Assembly (NCBI RefSeq): GCF_000378945.1
Contig: NZ_KB900539.1
Coordinates: 1,714,527-1,778,526 of the forward strand
Reading direction: 5' to 3'
Length of the DNA stretch: 64,000 nucleotides
DNA from: Methyloversatilis universalis EHg5
GTDB taxonomy: Bacteria > Pseudomonadota > Gammaproteobacteria > Burkholderiales > Rhodocyclaceae
Below the pieces are notes generated by a model. That model ran no database searches. It had not been told where the DNA came from and saw only the letters and a program-made list of their open reading frames with translations. Shown here one piece after another: positions 18,594 through 26,397 of the stretch; position 1 is the first letter of the stretch; every line of letters begins with the position of its first letter. Both the position numbers and the translations under genes were made by a program.

Positions 18594-19769
18594 TCAGCCG
18601 GCCCGCATCGCATCCTCGATCTGCATCCGGTGGTAGAGCGCGGCGACCATGTCGCCGCGGTCCAGCATGCCCACCAGCCGGTGTGCGCCATTGACCACCG
18701 GCACCGCAGGCTGATGACCGGCGCTCAACGCCTCCGCCACTTCGGCCAGACTGTCGTGCAGCCGGGCCACTTTCAGGCCGGCGCGCGCTTCGCGCATCAT
18801 CTGTCCCACCACCTCGGCCCGTTCGGAATGCGTGTCCGGCGAGCGCGTCAGCAATTGCTTCACCGATTCGCCCAGACTGCGTCCGGCTTCGGGTGACACC
18901 GCGTGCAGGAAATCCTCCAGCGCCAGCAGGCCGATCACCCGCCGGCTGCGGTCGATGACCGGCAGCGCGTCCACCCGCAGGCGACGCATCAGCAGCCAGG
19001 CGTCGCTGAGCGGCGTGGCGAACTCAAGCGCCGGGGCCGGCTGCGAAGTATCCAGCACGTCGGCGCAGCGCAACCGGTGCATGCGCTTGAAAGCATGGCG
19101 CAGCGTGCGTTCGTACAGATCGACCAGATCGTCCTCGCGCACGTCGAGAAAGCCGTCGATCTCGTGCAGCGCGGCTGACATGTCCTTGTGGGTCAGTGCC
19201 GGCGGCACCACATGCGCGCGCTGCTTCTGTACCGCGGGCGGCGTGCCCTGCGGATAGTGACGGCCGGGAATCATGTTGTTCACCACCATCACCGCGACCA
19301 TGATGGCCAGCGTGTTGGCGAACACCGCCCACATGGCCGGGCCGAAGGGCGCGCCCTGCGCGGCTGCCATCGCCATCGTCAGCGCCATCGCGCCGGCCGG
19401 CGGGTGGATGCAGCGCGCCCAGGCGGTCAGCCAGATCGACGCTGCGAGCGCTGCCGCCATCACCCAGGGGCCGGCCGGCAGCCACAGGCCGCAGGCGTAG
19501 CCCAGCGGGGCGGCCAGCATCAGACCGCCGATCACCGACCAGGGCTGGGCCAGCGGGCTGTGAGGCAGGGCGAACAGGATGACCGAGGTGGCGCCCAGCG
19601 GTGCCAGGATGCGCTTTTCCTCCGGCCCCAGCGGCAGCACGAACAGCACGCCTTCGAACAGCAGCAGGCCGAGAAAGCCCGCCAGCGTGCTGCGCCAGCG
19701 TTCGGCGCGCGACAGCGGCGGCGCATCGGACACCAGGTGGCGCCGCAACAGTTCAGGCAGACCGGTCAT
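18594..19769 (-). CDS. HPP-family membrane protein with CBS domains
   Basis: A 391-residue protein. An N-terminal HPP domain has four to five transmembrane segments and the signature CIHPPAGAMALTMA (residues ~120-135). The cytoplasmic C-terminal half has a pair of CBS modules (VDALPVIDRSRRVIGLLALEDFL and QPAVPVVNGAHRLVGML). Some HPP proteins are nitrite transporters in plastids and cyanobacteria; the substrate here is unknown, and the CBS pair suggests adenine-nucleotide control. The ATG at 19769 is preferred over a longer in-frame frame. It interrupts the hom-thrC grouping. Confidence 0.85.
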   Translation of the reverse strand: MTGLPELLRRHLVSDAPPLSRAERWRSTLAGFLGLLLFEGVLFVLPLGPEEKRILAPLGATSVILFALPHSPLAQPWSVIGGLMLAAPLGYACGLWLPAGPWVMAAALAASIWLTAWARCIHPPAGAMALTMAMAAAQGAPFGPAMWAVFANTLAIMVAVMVVNNMIPGRHYPQGTPPAVQKQRAHVVPPALTHKDMSAALHEIDGFLDVREDDLVDLYERTLRHAFKRMHRLRCADVLDTSQPAPALEFATPLSDAWLLMRRLRVDALPVIDRSRRVIGLLALEDFLHAVSPEAGRSLGESVKQLLTRSPDTHSERAEVVGQMMREARAGLKVARLHDSLAEVAEALSAGHQPAVPVVNGAHRLVGMLDRGDMVAALYHRMQIEDAMRAG

Positions 19770-19948
19770 TGGGCAGGGGAGAGCAAAACTCCGCAGTTTA
19801 GTCACACGCACCGTCGCGGTGCGCACATGCCGACATAACCACCGGACCGCCGGCGACGGGTCCGGATGGGCGCTGTGCTAAATTGTTGCCCCTGCACGAC
19901 GGCCGGGCGCCGTCCATCCCTGAACGAACAGCTCCAAAGCACGACGCG

Positions 19949-21382
19949 ATGCACTACCTCTCGACCCGCGGCCAGGCGCCGCAGAAGCGCTTCACCGAAA
20001 TCCTGCTGGGCGGCCTGATGGAAGATGGCGGCCTGGCCATGCCGGTGCAGTACCCGATCTTCTCGCGCGCCGACCTCGATGCGATGCGCGGCATGGACTA
20101 TCGCCAGCTCGCGTTCGCCGTCCTGTCGCGCTTCGCCGACGATATTCCGGCTGACGATCTGAAGGCGCTGATCGACCGCACCTACACGCCGGAGGTGTAT
20201 CGCAACACCGTATCCGGCTCGGACGCGCGCGACATCACGCCGCTGTACACGCTGGAATCCGATCTGCACCTGCTGGAACTGTCCAACGGCCCGACGCTGG
20301 CGTTCAAGGACATGGCGATGCAGCTGCTCGGCAATCTGTTCGAGTACGCGCTGGCCAAGACCGGCGCCGAGCTGAACATTTTCGGCGCCACCTCGGGCGA
20401 CACCGGTTCCAGCGCGGAGTACGCGATGCGTGGCAAGCGCGGCATCCGCGTGTTCATGCTGAGTCCGCACCAGAAGATGAGCCGCTTCCAGACCGCGCAG
20501 ATGTTCAGCCTGCAGGATCCGAACATTTTCAACATCGCGGTGCGCGGCGTGTTCGACGACTGCCAGGACATGGTGAAGGCGGTGTCGAATGATCTCGACT
20601 TCAAGGCCAAGTACCGCATCGGCACGGTCAATTCGATCAACTGGGCGCGCGTGTCGGCCCAGGTCGTGTACTACTTCAAGGGCTACTTCGCGGCTACGAA
20701 GAGCAATGACGAGCAGGTGAGCTTTACCGTGCCGTCCGGCAATTTCGGCAACGTCTGCGCTGGCCACATCGCCCGCATGATGGGCCTGCCGATCCGTCAT
20801 CTCGTGGTGGCCACCAATGAGAACGACGTGCTGGACGAGTTCTTCCGCACCGGCGTGTACCGCCCGCGCGCGACCGCTGAAACGCTGCACACCACCAGCC
20901 CGTCGATGGACATTTCGAAGGCGAGCAACTTTGAGCGCTTCATCTACGACCTGACCGGCCGCGACGCCGACCGGGTGCGCGCGCTGTGGGGTGAGGTGGA
21001 CCGCGGCCGTTCGTTCGATCTGTCGGATACCGGGCTGTTCGGCAAGGTGGCGTCCGACTACGGTTTCCAGTCCGGGGCCAGCAGTCACGCCCATCGTGTC
21101 GACACCATGCGGCTGGCGCAGCAGCGTTGGGGCCGGGCGATCGACACCCATACCGCCGACGGCCTGAAGGTGGCGCTGGAGCGGCGCGAAGCCGGTGTGC
21201 CGATGATCGTGCTCGAAACCGCGCTGCCGGCCAAGTTCTCGGAAACCGTGGTGGAGGCGCTGGGACGTGAACCGGTGCGCCCGGCCGGCATGGAAAGCCT
21301 GGAAGCGCTGCCGCAGCGTTTCGAAGTGATGGATGCCGATGTGGCCGCGATGAAGGCCTTCATCGCGCGGCACGCGGACTGA
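19949..21382 (+). CDS. thrC: Threonine synthase
   Basis: A 477-residue PLP enzyme converting O-phosphohomoserine to threonine. It has the long-type N-terminus (MHYLSTRGQAPQKRFTEILLGG), the PLP lysine K120 in LAFKDMAMQ, and the GATSGDTGSSAEYAM phosphate/PLP loop. The ATG at 19949 gives the conserved start. It is the last step of the pathway begun by hom upstream. A GC-rich hairpin follows the stop. Confidence 0.96.
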   Translation: MHYLSTRGQAPQKRFTEILLGGLMEDGGLAMPVQYPIFSRADLDAMRGMDYRQLAFAVLSRFADDIPADDLKALIDRTYTPEVYRNTVSGSDARDITPLYTLESDLHLLELSNGPTLAFKDMAMQLLGNLFEYALAKTGAELNIFGATSGDTGSSAEYAMRGKRGIRVFMLSPHQKMSRFQTAQMFSLQDPNIFNIAVRGVFDDCQDMVKAVSNDLDFKAKYRIGTVNSINWARVSAQVVYYFKGYFAATKSNDEQVSFTVPSGNFGNVCAGHIARMMGLPIRHLVVATNENDVLDEFFRTGVYRPRATAETLHTTSPSMDISKASNFERFIYDLTGRDADRVRALWGEVDRGRSFDLSDTGLFGKVASDYGFQSGASSHAHRVDTMRLAQQRWGRAIDTHTADGLKVALERREAGVPMIVLETALPAKFSETVVEALGREPVRPAGMESLEALPQRFEVMDADVAAMKAFIARHAD

Positions 21383-21385
21383 GCC

Positions 21386-21409
21386 GAGGCCGCCGCTCAA
21401 GGCGGCCTC
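21386..21409 (+). terminator. Hairpin after thrC (weak terminator)
   Basis: Stem GAGGCCGCC / GGCGGCCTC with a six-base loop, five bases after the thrC stop, without a T-run. It overlaps the -35 of the proposed FliA promoter of the next gene. Confidence 0.4.
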
Positions 21410-21423
21410 CTGTCTGCCGTTAA
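21397..21423 (+). promoter_or_regulatory. Candidate FliA (sigma-28) promoter of the HDOD gene
   Basis: TCAAGGCG (21397-21404), an 11-base spacer, then GCCGTTAA (21416-21423), seven of eight matches to the sigma-28 -10 GCCGATAA. The -35 has the TCAAG core known from some FliA promoters. The predicted start is ~25 bases before the HDOD ATG. Confidence 0.55.
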
Positions 21424-21458
21424 CCGGACATCCGAATTGTCGACCTGTGAGATCAAGA

Positions 21459-22316
21459 ATGGGTGAGCCGGTGAATGCATCGCTAGAAGCTCTGCAAAGG
21501 CTGTCGGCCGAACTGGAGTCGGGGGATATCGTCTTCCCGACCAGCATCGATGTTTCGTTGCGCATCCGTCAGGCGCTCGAAAATCCGGACATCAACATCA
21601 ACGAGGTGTCACGCCTCGTCGGTGCCGAGCCGGTGCTGAGTGCGAAGGCGCTGCGGCTGGCGAATTCGGTGGCTTACAACCGCAGCGGCAACGAAATCAC
21701 CGATGTGCGCACCGCGGTGAACCGGGTCGGCACCGAGCCGATCCGCATGCTCACCATGTCGCTCATCGTGCGCCAGATGGTCGATGCGCGTGCCGACGAG
21801 CGGTTGCGCGTGCTGACCCATGATCTGTGGCAGCACACCATCCATGTGTCCGCGCTCAGCTACGTCATCGCGCGCCGGCTGTCACGACTGAATGCCGACG
21901 CAGCGATGTTTGCCGGCGTGGTGCATGAAATCGGCCAGTTCTATCTGCTGGCCCGTGCTGCCGCCTTCCCCGCCTTGCTGCAGCGCGAGCAGGAACTGAG
22001 CGGCCTCATGTTCAGTTTCAGCCGCAGCGTCGGGCGTGCCGTGCTGGAGTCGCTGAAGGTGCCGGCGCAGATCGTCGACGCAGTCGACGATCCGTCGATC
22101 GAAGGCCCGGTGGTGCCGCCACGCACGCTGGCTGACGTCATCTTCCTGGCCGAAAGCATGGCGGCCTTCCCGAATCCGTTCAGCGTCACTTCTCCGGAGA
22201 ACGAGGCGGTGATCACCGAAACCGTGACTGCGGAAATTGACAACGAAACACTGCAGGCGGTGGTGGCGGAGTCGCAGGAAGAGATCGATTCCATCATCGC
22301 CACGCTGCAGGTCTGA
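21459..22316 (+). CDS. HDOD domain signalling protein
   Basis: A 285-residue protein built almost entirely of one HDOD domain: IVFPTSIDVSLRIRQAL, DININEVSRLVGAEPVLSAKALRLAN, then VVHEIGQFYLL. HDOD proteins are HD-like but usually lack hydrolase metal ligands. They often act in motility, chemotaxis and c-di-GMP signalling. The start is uncertain: ATG 21459 (MGEPVNASLEAL), GTG 21447 or GTG 21471 are in frame and none has a strong ribosome site. A FliA-like promoter lies upstream, and the riboswitch-controlled DUF1631 gene follows. Confidence 0.85.
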   Translation: MGEPVNASLEALQRLSAELESGDIVFPTSIDVSLRIRQALENPDININEVSRLVGAEPVLSAKALRLANSVAYNRSGNEITDVRTAVNRVGTEPIRMLTMSLIVRQMVDARADERLRVLTHDLWQHTIHVSALSYVIARRLSRLNADAAMFAGVVHEIGQFYLLARAAAFPALLQREQELSGLMFSFSRSVGRAVLESLKVPAQIVDAVDDPSIEGPVVPPRTLADVIFLAESMAAFPNPFSVTSPENEAVITETVTAEIDNETLQAVVAESQEEIDSIIATLQV

Positions 22317-22346
22317 TCAAGCGTATCAGTGCCGCTGCAGCCGGCC

Positions 22347-22374
22347 TCAAGTTTCCTGCTTGGACGGCCGTTAC
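22347..22374 (+). promoter_or_regulatory. Candidate FliA (sigma-28) promoter before the riboswitch
   Basis: TCAAGTTT (22347-22354), a 12-base spacer, then GCCGTTAC (22367-22374). The predicted start site at about 22380-22384 coincides with the 5' edge of the c-di-GMP aptamer, which supports the call. Confidence 0.55.
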
Positions 22375-22382
22375 AGGCGGTG

Positions 22383-22480
22383 AAGTCCGATCACAGCTGA
22401 ACCAGGGCAAACCCGTCGAAAGACGGCGACGCAAAGTTTCCGGTCTAACGGGTGACAACACCCCATGACAGCGGGGCCGC
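22383..22480 (+). ncRNA. Cyclic-di-GMP-I riboswitch (GEMM-I)
   Basis: The leader of the DUF1631 gene contains the GEMM-I core. CAGGGCAAACCC (about 22395-22406) is followed by a hairpin CCGTC-GAAA-GACGG with the GAAA tetraloop, then GACGCAAAG, TCCGGTCTAA, and a second hairpin CCCC-ATGACAGC-GGGG (22461-22476). This order and these invariant words match the known class, where the joining bases around the three-way junction bind c-di-GMP. The outer P1 stem was not resolved with certainty (GGCGG at 22376-22380 with CCGCC at 22477-22481 is one option), so the ends are approximate. Confidence 0.85.
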
Positions 22481-22496
22481 CGCTATACTGCGCCGC

Positions 22497-22557
22497 ACGT
22501 CGCGCTCAGACCACCATGCCCCGGTGTCGGCCTTGAACGGTCGCCTTCGCGCGACGT
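22497..22557 (+). promoter_or_regulatory. Putative expression platform of the riboswitch
   Basis: Nine-base perfect inverted repeat ACGTCGCGC (22497-22505) and GCGCGACGT (22549-22557). The 3' arm ends one base before the AAAGG ribosome site (22559-22563) of the DUF1631 gene. No T-run follows, so control of translation is more likely than termination. Confidence 0.5.
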
Positions 22558-22569
22558 CAAAGGTAAATA

Positions 22570-24861
22570 ATGAGCGCAGCTTCACCCACGCCTCCCAATC
22601 TGTCACCCGACCGCGGTCGGGTGATCAATGACTGCCGCGATTTCGCGTTGCGCCGGCTGCGCGAGTCCTTGCACGGCATGCTGTCGCGCATCGAGGAAGA
22701 TCTGGTCGCGCGTGCCGAGGCAGAACTCGATCGCGACCAGCGCAATCTCTACATGTTCGCCTGCGGCAAGGCCCGCGAGAACTGGGCGGGCATCGAACAG
22801 GCCTTCATCGACAATCTCACCCGTTACTTCGACGCGCGCGTGCGCGGCGAGCCGCTGAAGGCTGCCGGTGGCGCGATGCCCAAGTCGCTGGACGAACTGA
22901 GTCTGGTCGAGGAAGACGATCTGACCCAGGACATCGCGGTCAGCGAAATCACCCGCAAACTGAAGGAACATTGCGACGAGGACCTGTACGGCGTCGAACA
23001 GCGCCTGGGCAGCCTGCTCGGCAAGCAGGATCCCACCGATGCCGACAATCCGGTCGGCACCGAAGCGGTTGCCAACGCCTTGCGCGCCGCCTGCGAGGAA
23101 GTCGATCCGGGCGTGCAGATGCGGCTGGTGCTGCTGCAATCGCTGGAACAGCACATTTCCGGCGAACTGTCGCGGCTGTACCAGGAACTGAATGGCCGGC
23201 TGGTCAGGCAGAACGTACTGCCCGGCCTGCGCCGCGGTTTCCGCCGTTCACCGGCGGCTGCCGTGCGTCCGCGAGATGCGTCTGTCGCGCCGGTTGGCAT
23301 GGAGCAACGCGGTCTGCCGCAGCCGGATTTCGGTACCGTGTCGGCGATCCAGGGTTTCGGAACCGGCTCGGTACATCAAGGCTTTGCCGAGGCGTCGCAA
23401 GCTGGTTTCGACGGTGACGGCGATGTCTACGCGATGCTGGCCCAGCTGGTGCAGGGGCAGCTGGCGGCCCAGGGGTTGCCGCCGACCGCCGGTGCCGCTG
23501 CGCTGACGCCGGCTTCACCCTTCGTGTTCGAAGCGCTGACTGCGCTGCAGTCGGAAGCCGACCTCACGCCGGTCATGCCTGCGCTCGGCGTGCCGGCCAA
23601 TGTACTGCGCGATTTCCGTACTTCCGACCTTGGCCGTCATCTGGGCCAGTTCGATGCGATCACGGTCGACATCGTCGCGATGCTGTTCGACCTCATCTTT
23701 GACGACGCCAACATCGCCGACCCGATCAAGGCGCTGGTCGGCCGACTGCAGATTCCGCTGGTCAAGGTGGCCATGCTGGACCGCAGTTTCTTCTCCAGCA
23801 AGGCGCATCCGGCCCGCCGCCTGCTCGACCTGATTTCCCAGTCCATGCTGCGCTGGGGCCGCGATGTCGGTCACGATGACCCGCTGTACCTGAAACTGGC
23901 GGAAATCGTCGATCGCATCCTGCGCGACTTCGAACGCGACATGAGCCTGTTCGAGGCCTGCAATGCCGACCTCGAAGCCTTCATCACCGGCCTGGAAGCG
24001 GAAGAAACCCTGCGCGCCGAAAGTGCGGCCCGCCTGGCCGAAGAGCGGGAGCAGGAACGCCTGCGCCGCGACGACGCCCGACGTGCGGCCGACGACGCAC
24101 TCGATGACCGTCTGCGCACGCCGCTGCCGGCAGTCGTCCAGAATCTGCTCGATGGTGTCTGGCGCCGGCTGCTGCGTGCGCTGGCCGAGCGCGGTGATGA
24201 CGCCGATGTGGATTACCGGCAGGCGCTGGTAACCGCAGACGAACTGATCTGGAGCGTGCAGCCCAAGAGCGATCCGGAAGAGCGGCGCAAGCTGGTGCAG
24301 GCGCTGCCCGGTCTGCTGCGCCGGCTGAACCAGGGTTTCGACAGTGCCGAGGCGCATCCCGCCGACAAGCTGTTGATGCTCAACGGTCTGTTCGACCTGC
24401 ACGCGCAGTGGATCAAGCCGGGTACGGCGCCGGCTGCGCCGCCGCCGGTGACGCAGTGGGTGCCGGGCGAAGGTTCGGCCAACGATGCGGTGCCGGCACC
24501 CGAGGTGGTGACCGAGCACGTCGAGCAGGACGGTCTCGAGTTCGAGGACATTTCGCTGAACCTGCCGGCGCATCTCGATCTGGCTGAATCAGACCGGGTA
24601 GCTGATCTGAAGCGCGGCGACTGGGTGGAGTTCCGCCAGCCGGACGGGCAGTTCGTGCGCATGCGGCTGAACTGGGTCAGCCCGCAGCGCGGCATCTATC
24701 TGTTCACCAATCCGAATTCGGCGCGCGCCACCTCGATCGCGCCGGACGCGCTGGCGCTGCAGCTGGCGCGCGGCGACGCCCGCGTGGTCGAGGATGCGAC
24801 CATGTTCGAGCGCGCGGTGAGCCAGGCGCTGGCCCAGCCGCGCGAACCCGTTGCCGGCTGA
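22570..24861 (+). CDS. DUF1631 family protein, riboswitch-controlled
   Basis: A 763-residue DUF1631 protein with no enzymatic motif that I recognise. The N-terminal half is helical (VINDCRDFALRRLRESLHGML), there is a Gln/Gly-rich linker (~residues 240-310), and the middle has an Arg/Glu coiled coil (~465-515, AEEREQERLRRDDARRA). The C-terminal ~90 residues (LKRGDWVEFRQPDGQFVRM, QRGIYLFTNPN) look like a small PilZ-like beta-barrel, but the PilZ RxxxR and DxSxxG motifs are not obvious. Its leader is a c-di-GMP-I riboswitch behind a FliA-like promoter, so a role in the motile-sessile switch is a reasonable inference. The ATG at 22570 follows AAAGG. Confidence 0.85.
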   Translation: MSAASPTPPNLSPDRGRVINDCRDFALRRLRESLHGMLSRIEEDLVARAEAELDRDQRNLYMFACGKARENWAGIEQAFIDNLTRYFDARVRGEPLKAAGGAMPKSLDELSLVEEDDLTQDIAVSEITRKLKEHCDEDLYGVEQRLGSLLGKQDPTDADNPVGTEAVANALRAACEEVDPGVQMRLVLLQSLEQHISGELSRLYQELNGRLVRQNVLPGLRRGFRRSPAAAVRPRDASVAPVGMEQRGLPQPDFGTVSAIQGFGTGSVHQGFAEASQAGFDGDGDVYAMLAQLVQGQLAAQGLPPTAGAAALTPASPFVFEALTALQSEADLTPVMPALGVPANVLRDFRTSDLGRHLGQFDAITVDIVAMLFDLIFDDANIADPIKALVGRLQIPLVKVAMLDRSFFSSKAHPARRLLDLISQSMLRWGRDVGHDDPLYLKLAEIVDRILRDFERDMSLFEACNADLEAFITGLEAEETLRAESAARLAEEREQERLRRDDARRAADDALDDRLRTPLPAVVQNLLDGVWRRLLRALAERGDDADVDYRQALVTADELIWSVQPKSDPEERRKLVQALPGLLRRLNQGFDSAEAHPADKLLMLNGLFDLHAQWIKPGTAPAAPPPVTQWVPGEGSANDAVPAPEVVTEHVEQDGLEFEDISLNLPAHLDLAESDRVADLKRGDWVEFRQPDGQFVRMRLNWVSPQRGIYLFTNPNSARATSIAPDALALQLARGDARVVEDATMFERAVSQALAQPREPVAG

Positions 24862-24873
24862 CGCCGGCCACCG

Positions 24874-25224
24874 TCACTGCGCGTGCTGGCGGTCGTGCTT
24901 CTGGCGGCGGATGTCGCGCTTCGCCCGGTCCTGCATCTTTTCCATGTGACGCGCCTCGTGGCGGTTCAGACTGCCGTCGGCCAGCGCGCGGTCTTCGACG
25001 CGGTCGATGTGCGCCTGCTGATGTTCCAGCCGCGCGGTCTCGTGCCGGGTGAGCTGGCCGCTCTGCACGCCCCGGTCGATACGCTGTTCCTGTCGCGCCT
25101 GACGCGCGTCGATGCGGTGTTCCATGCGCTCGGACGGGGTGGTGGCGGACTGTGCCCATACGCTGCCGGTGCACAGCAGGGCGCTGACCATCAGGGCGGA
25201 AAGGCGGGCGGAATGCGTGTTCAT
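24874..25224 (-). CDS. Secreted, highly charged small protein with internal repeat
   Basis: A 116-residue protein with a signal peptide (MNTHSARLSALMVSALLCTG, cut after VWA) and a mature part almost wholly made of Arg, Glu, Gln, His and Asp. Two related units are visible: QSGQLTRHETARLEHQQ and ADGSLNRHEARHMEKMQ, each with a Gly-x-Leu-x-Arg-His-Glu loop between helices. Such proteins are common in betaproteobacteria and resemble periplasmic metal- or stress-related helical proteins, but no function is established. It is divergent from another secreted charged protein across an OmpR-type operator. A much longer open frame on this strand, up to 27045, is not coding. Confidence 0.75.
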   Translation of the reverse strand: MNTHSARLSALMVSALLCTGSVWAQSATTPSERMEHRIDARQARQEQRIDRGVQSGQLTRHETARLEHQQAHIDRVEDRALADGSLNRHEARHMEKMQDRAKRDIRRQKHDRQHAQ

Positions 25225-25297
25225 GAACGTGTTCTCCACGAGAGGGACGCTGCGGGATGCAGCGCCTGTGACCGTCAGACGCAGTTGCCCTGGCGCC

Positions 25298-25348
25298 CTT
25301 ACGCCACGCCGCTGTAAGCGGATGTAAGACCGCAGCCGCCTCCGTAAG
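25298..25348. promoter_or_regulatory. OmpR/CpxR-type direct-repeat operator
   Basis: The word GTAAG occurs at 25314, 25324 and 25344, that is 10 and 20 bases apart on one face of the helix, with an inverted copy CTTAC at 25298. GTAAG-N5-GTAAG resembles the CpxR box GTAAA-N5-GTAAA. It lies between two divergent genes for secreted charged proteins and could serve both. Confidence 0.5.
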
Positions 25349-25388
25349 AGAACGCCTTCTGCTGCGTCTATCTGCCATCGCCCGCCGG

Positions 25389-25829
25389 ATGATCCGAATG
25401 CCTTCCCTGCGTCTGCTGCCCGTTCTGTTGTTGCTGATGGCCGGTCTTGCCCGAGCCGAAGTGCCGCCGGTGCCCGATCCGGCCGTCTGGAGTGCATTGC
25501 CGCCGGCCCAGCGCGAAACTGAGGCGCGTGCGCTGCGTGAGCGGCTGAAATCGGCCTCGCCGGAACAGCGGCGCCAGTTCCGCGAGCGTCTGCGTGAGCG
25601 CATGTCTTCGCTGCCGCCGGAACAGCGGCGCGAGATCGGCGAGCGTCTGCGCGAGGACTGGAAGTCGATGAATGATCAGGACCGCGAGCGGCTGCGCGCG
25701 GAACGCCGCGCCTACGTGCAGTCGCTGTCGGCGGACGAACGCCGCGCATTGCTGCGCGAGCGGCGGGAAATGCTGGAGCGCATGTCGCCCGAAGAACGCC
25801 GGCGCCTGAAGCGTGAACTGGAGCACTGA
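25389..25829 (+). CDS. Secreted Arg/Glu-rich helical protein (DUF3106/Spy-like)
   Basis: A 146-residue protein with a signal peptide (LRLLPVLLLLMAGLARA) and a mature chain of repeated helices: SPEQRRQFRERLRERM, PPEQRREIGERLREDW, SPEERRRLKRELEH. The repeated (S/P)PEQRR-x-x-R-x-R units resemble DUF3106 and Spy/CpxP-like periplasmic proteins, some of which are envelope-stress chaperones. The ATG at 25389 or 25398 could start it. It overlaps the ECF sigma gene by 17 bases, suggesting joint expression, and an OmpR/CpxR-like operator precedes it. Confidence 0.75.
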   Translation: MIRMPSLRLLPVLLLLMAGLARAEVPPVPDPAVWSALPPAQRETEARALRERLKSASPEQRRQFRERLRERMSSLPPEQRREIGERLREDWKSMNDQDRERLRAERRAYVQSLSADERRALLRERREMLERMSPEERRRLKRELEH

Positions 25830-26397
25830 GCGTCTGGCCCTGTGGCCTGAAAGCTGGCGCAGTGATGCCGCTTTGCTGCGCCGTGCGCGTGCCGGCGAAA
25901 AGGTCGCCAGCGATCTGCTGATCAAACGCCTGCTGCCGCAGGCGCATGCGCTGGCCTGGCGGCTCACCGGCCATGCGGCGGACAGCGACGACGTGGTGCA
26001 GGAAGCGTTCTGCCGGCTGTGGCAGCACGGCGACGGATTCGAGGGCAGGGCGCAGCTGTCGACCTGGTTCCTCGGCATCGTGCGCAATCTGTGCATGGAC
26101 CGCTTCCGCCGCAGTCGTCCGCAGGCGGACGAGGCTGAGCTGGACGCGCTGGCGGACGACAGGCCGACGCCGGAACAGCACTGGCAGGCGGCTGCGCGCG
26201 AGGGCGCGCTGCACCGCGCGCTGGCGCAGCTGCCGGCGCGGCAGCGTGCCGCGCTGATGATGTGGGCGTGGCAGGAGTACGATGTGGCTGCCATCGCGCG
26301 CGAGCTCGGCATTGCCGAGAATGCGGCCCACCAGTTGCTGTTCCGCGCGCGGGCGCGACTCAGGATGCTGCTGTCCGGGGAGAATGACGATGAATGA
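25813..26397 (+). CDS. ECF-type RNA polymerase sigma factor
   Basis: A 194-residue sigma-70-family ECF factor. Region 2 has ALAWRLTGHAADSDDVVQEAF and the -10-recognition helix TWFLGIVRNLCMDRFRR; region 4 has LPARQRAALMMWAWQEYD and AIARELGIAENAAHQLLFRARARLR. The GTG start lies within the preceding secreted-protein gene, and the following membrane gene overlaps its stop by eight bases. By context it controls an envelope response involving its neighbours; its promoter specificity is unknown. Confidence 0.9.
   Translation: MNWSTERLALWPESWRSDAALLRRARAGEKVASDLLIKRLLPQAHALAWRLTGHAADSDDVVQEAFCRLWQHGDGFEGRAQLSTWFLGIVRNLCMDRFRRSRPQADEAELDALADDRPTPEQHWQAAAREGALHRALAQLPARQRAALMMWAWQEYDVAAIARELGIAENAAHQLLFRARARLRMLLSGENDDE

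Noticed and set aside
18566-18600. Inverted repeat formed by the ends of hom and the HPP gene (CGGCTGA / TCAGCCG)
   Set aside because: It arises from two convergent stop codons with similar flanks, and there is no T-run on either strand.
22484-22489. TATACT -10-like element between riboswitch and DUF1631
   Set aside because: No acceptable -35 at 15-19 bases upstream; a promoter here would bypass the riboswitch and is not needed.
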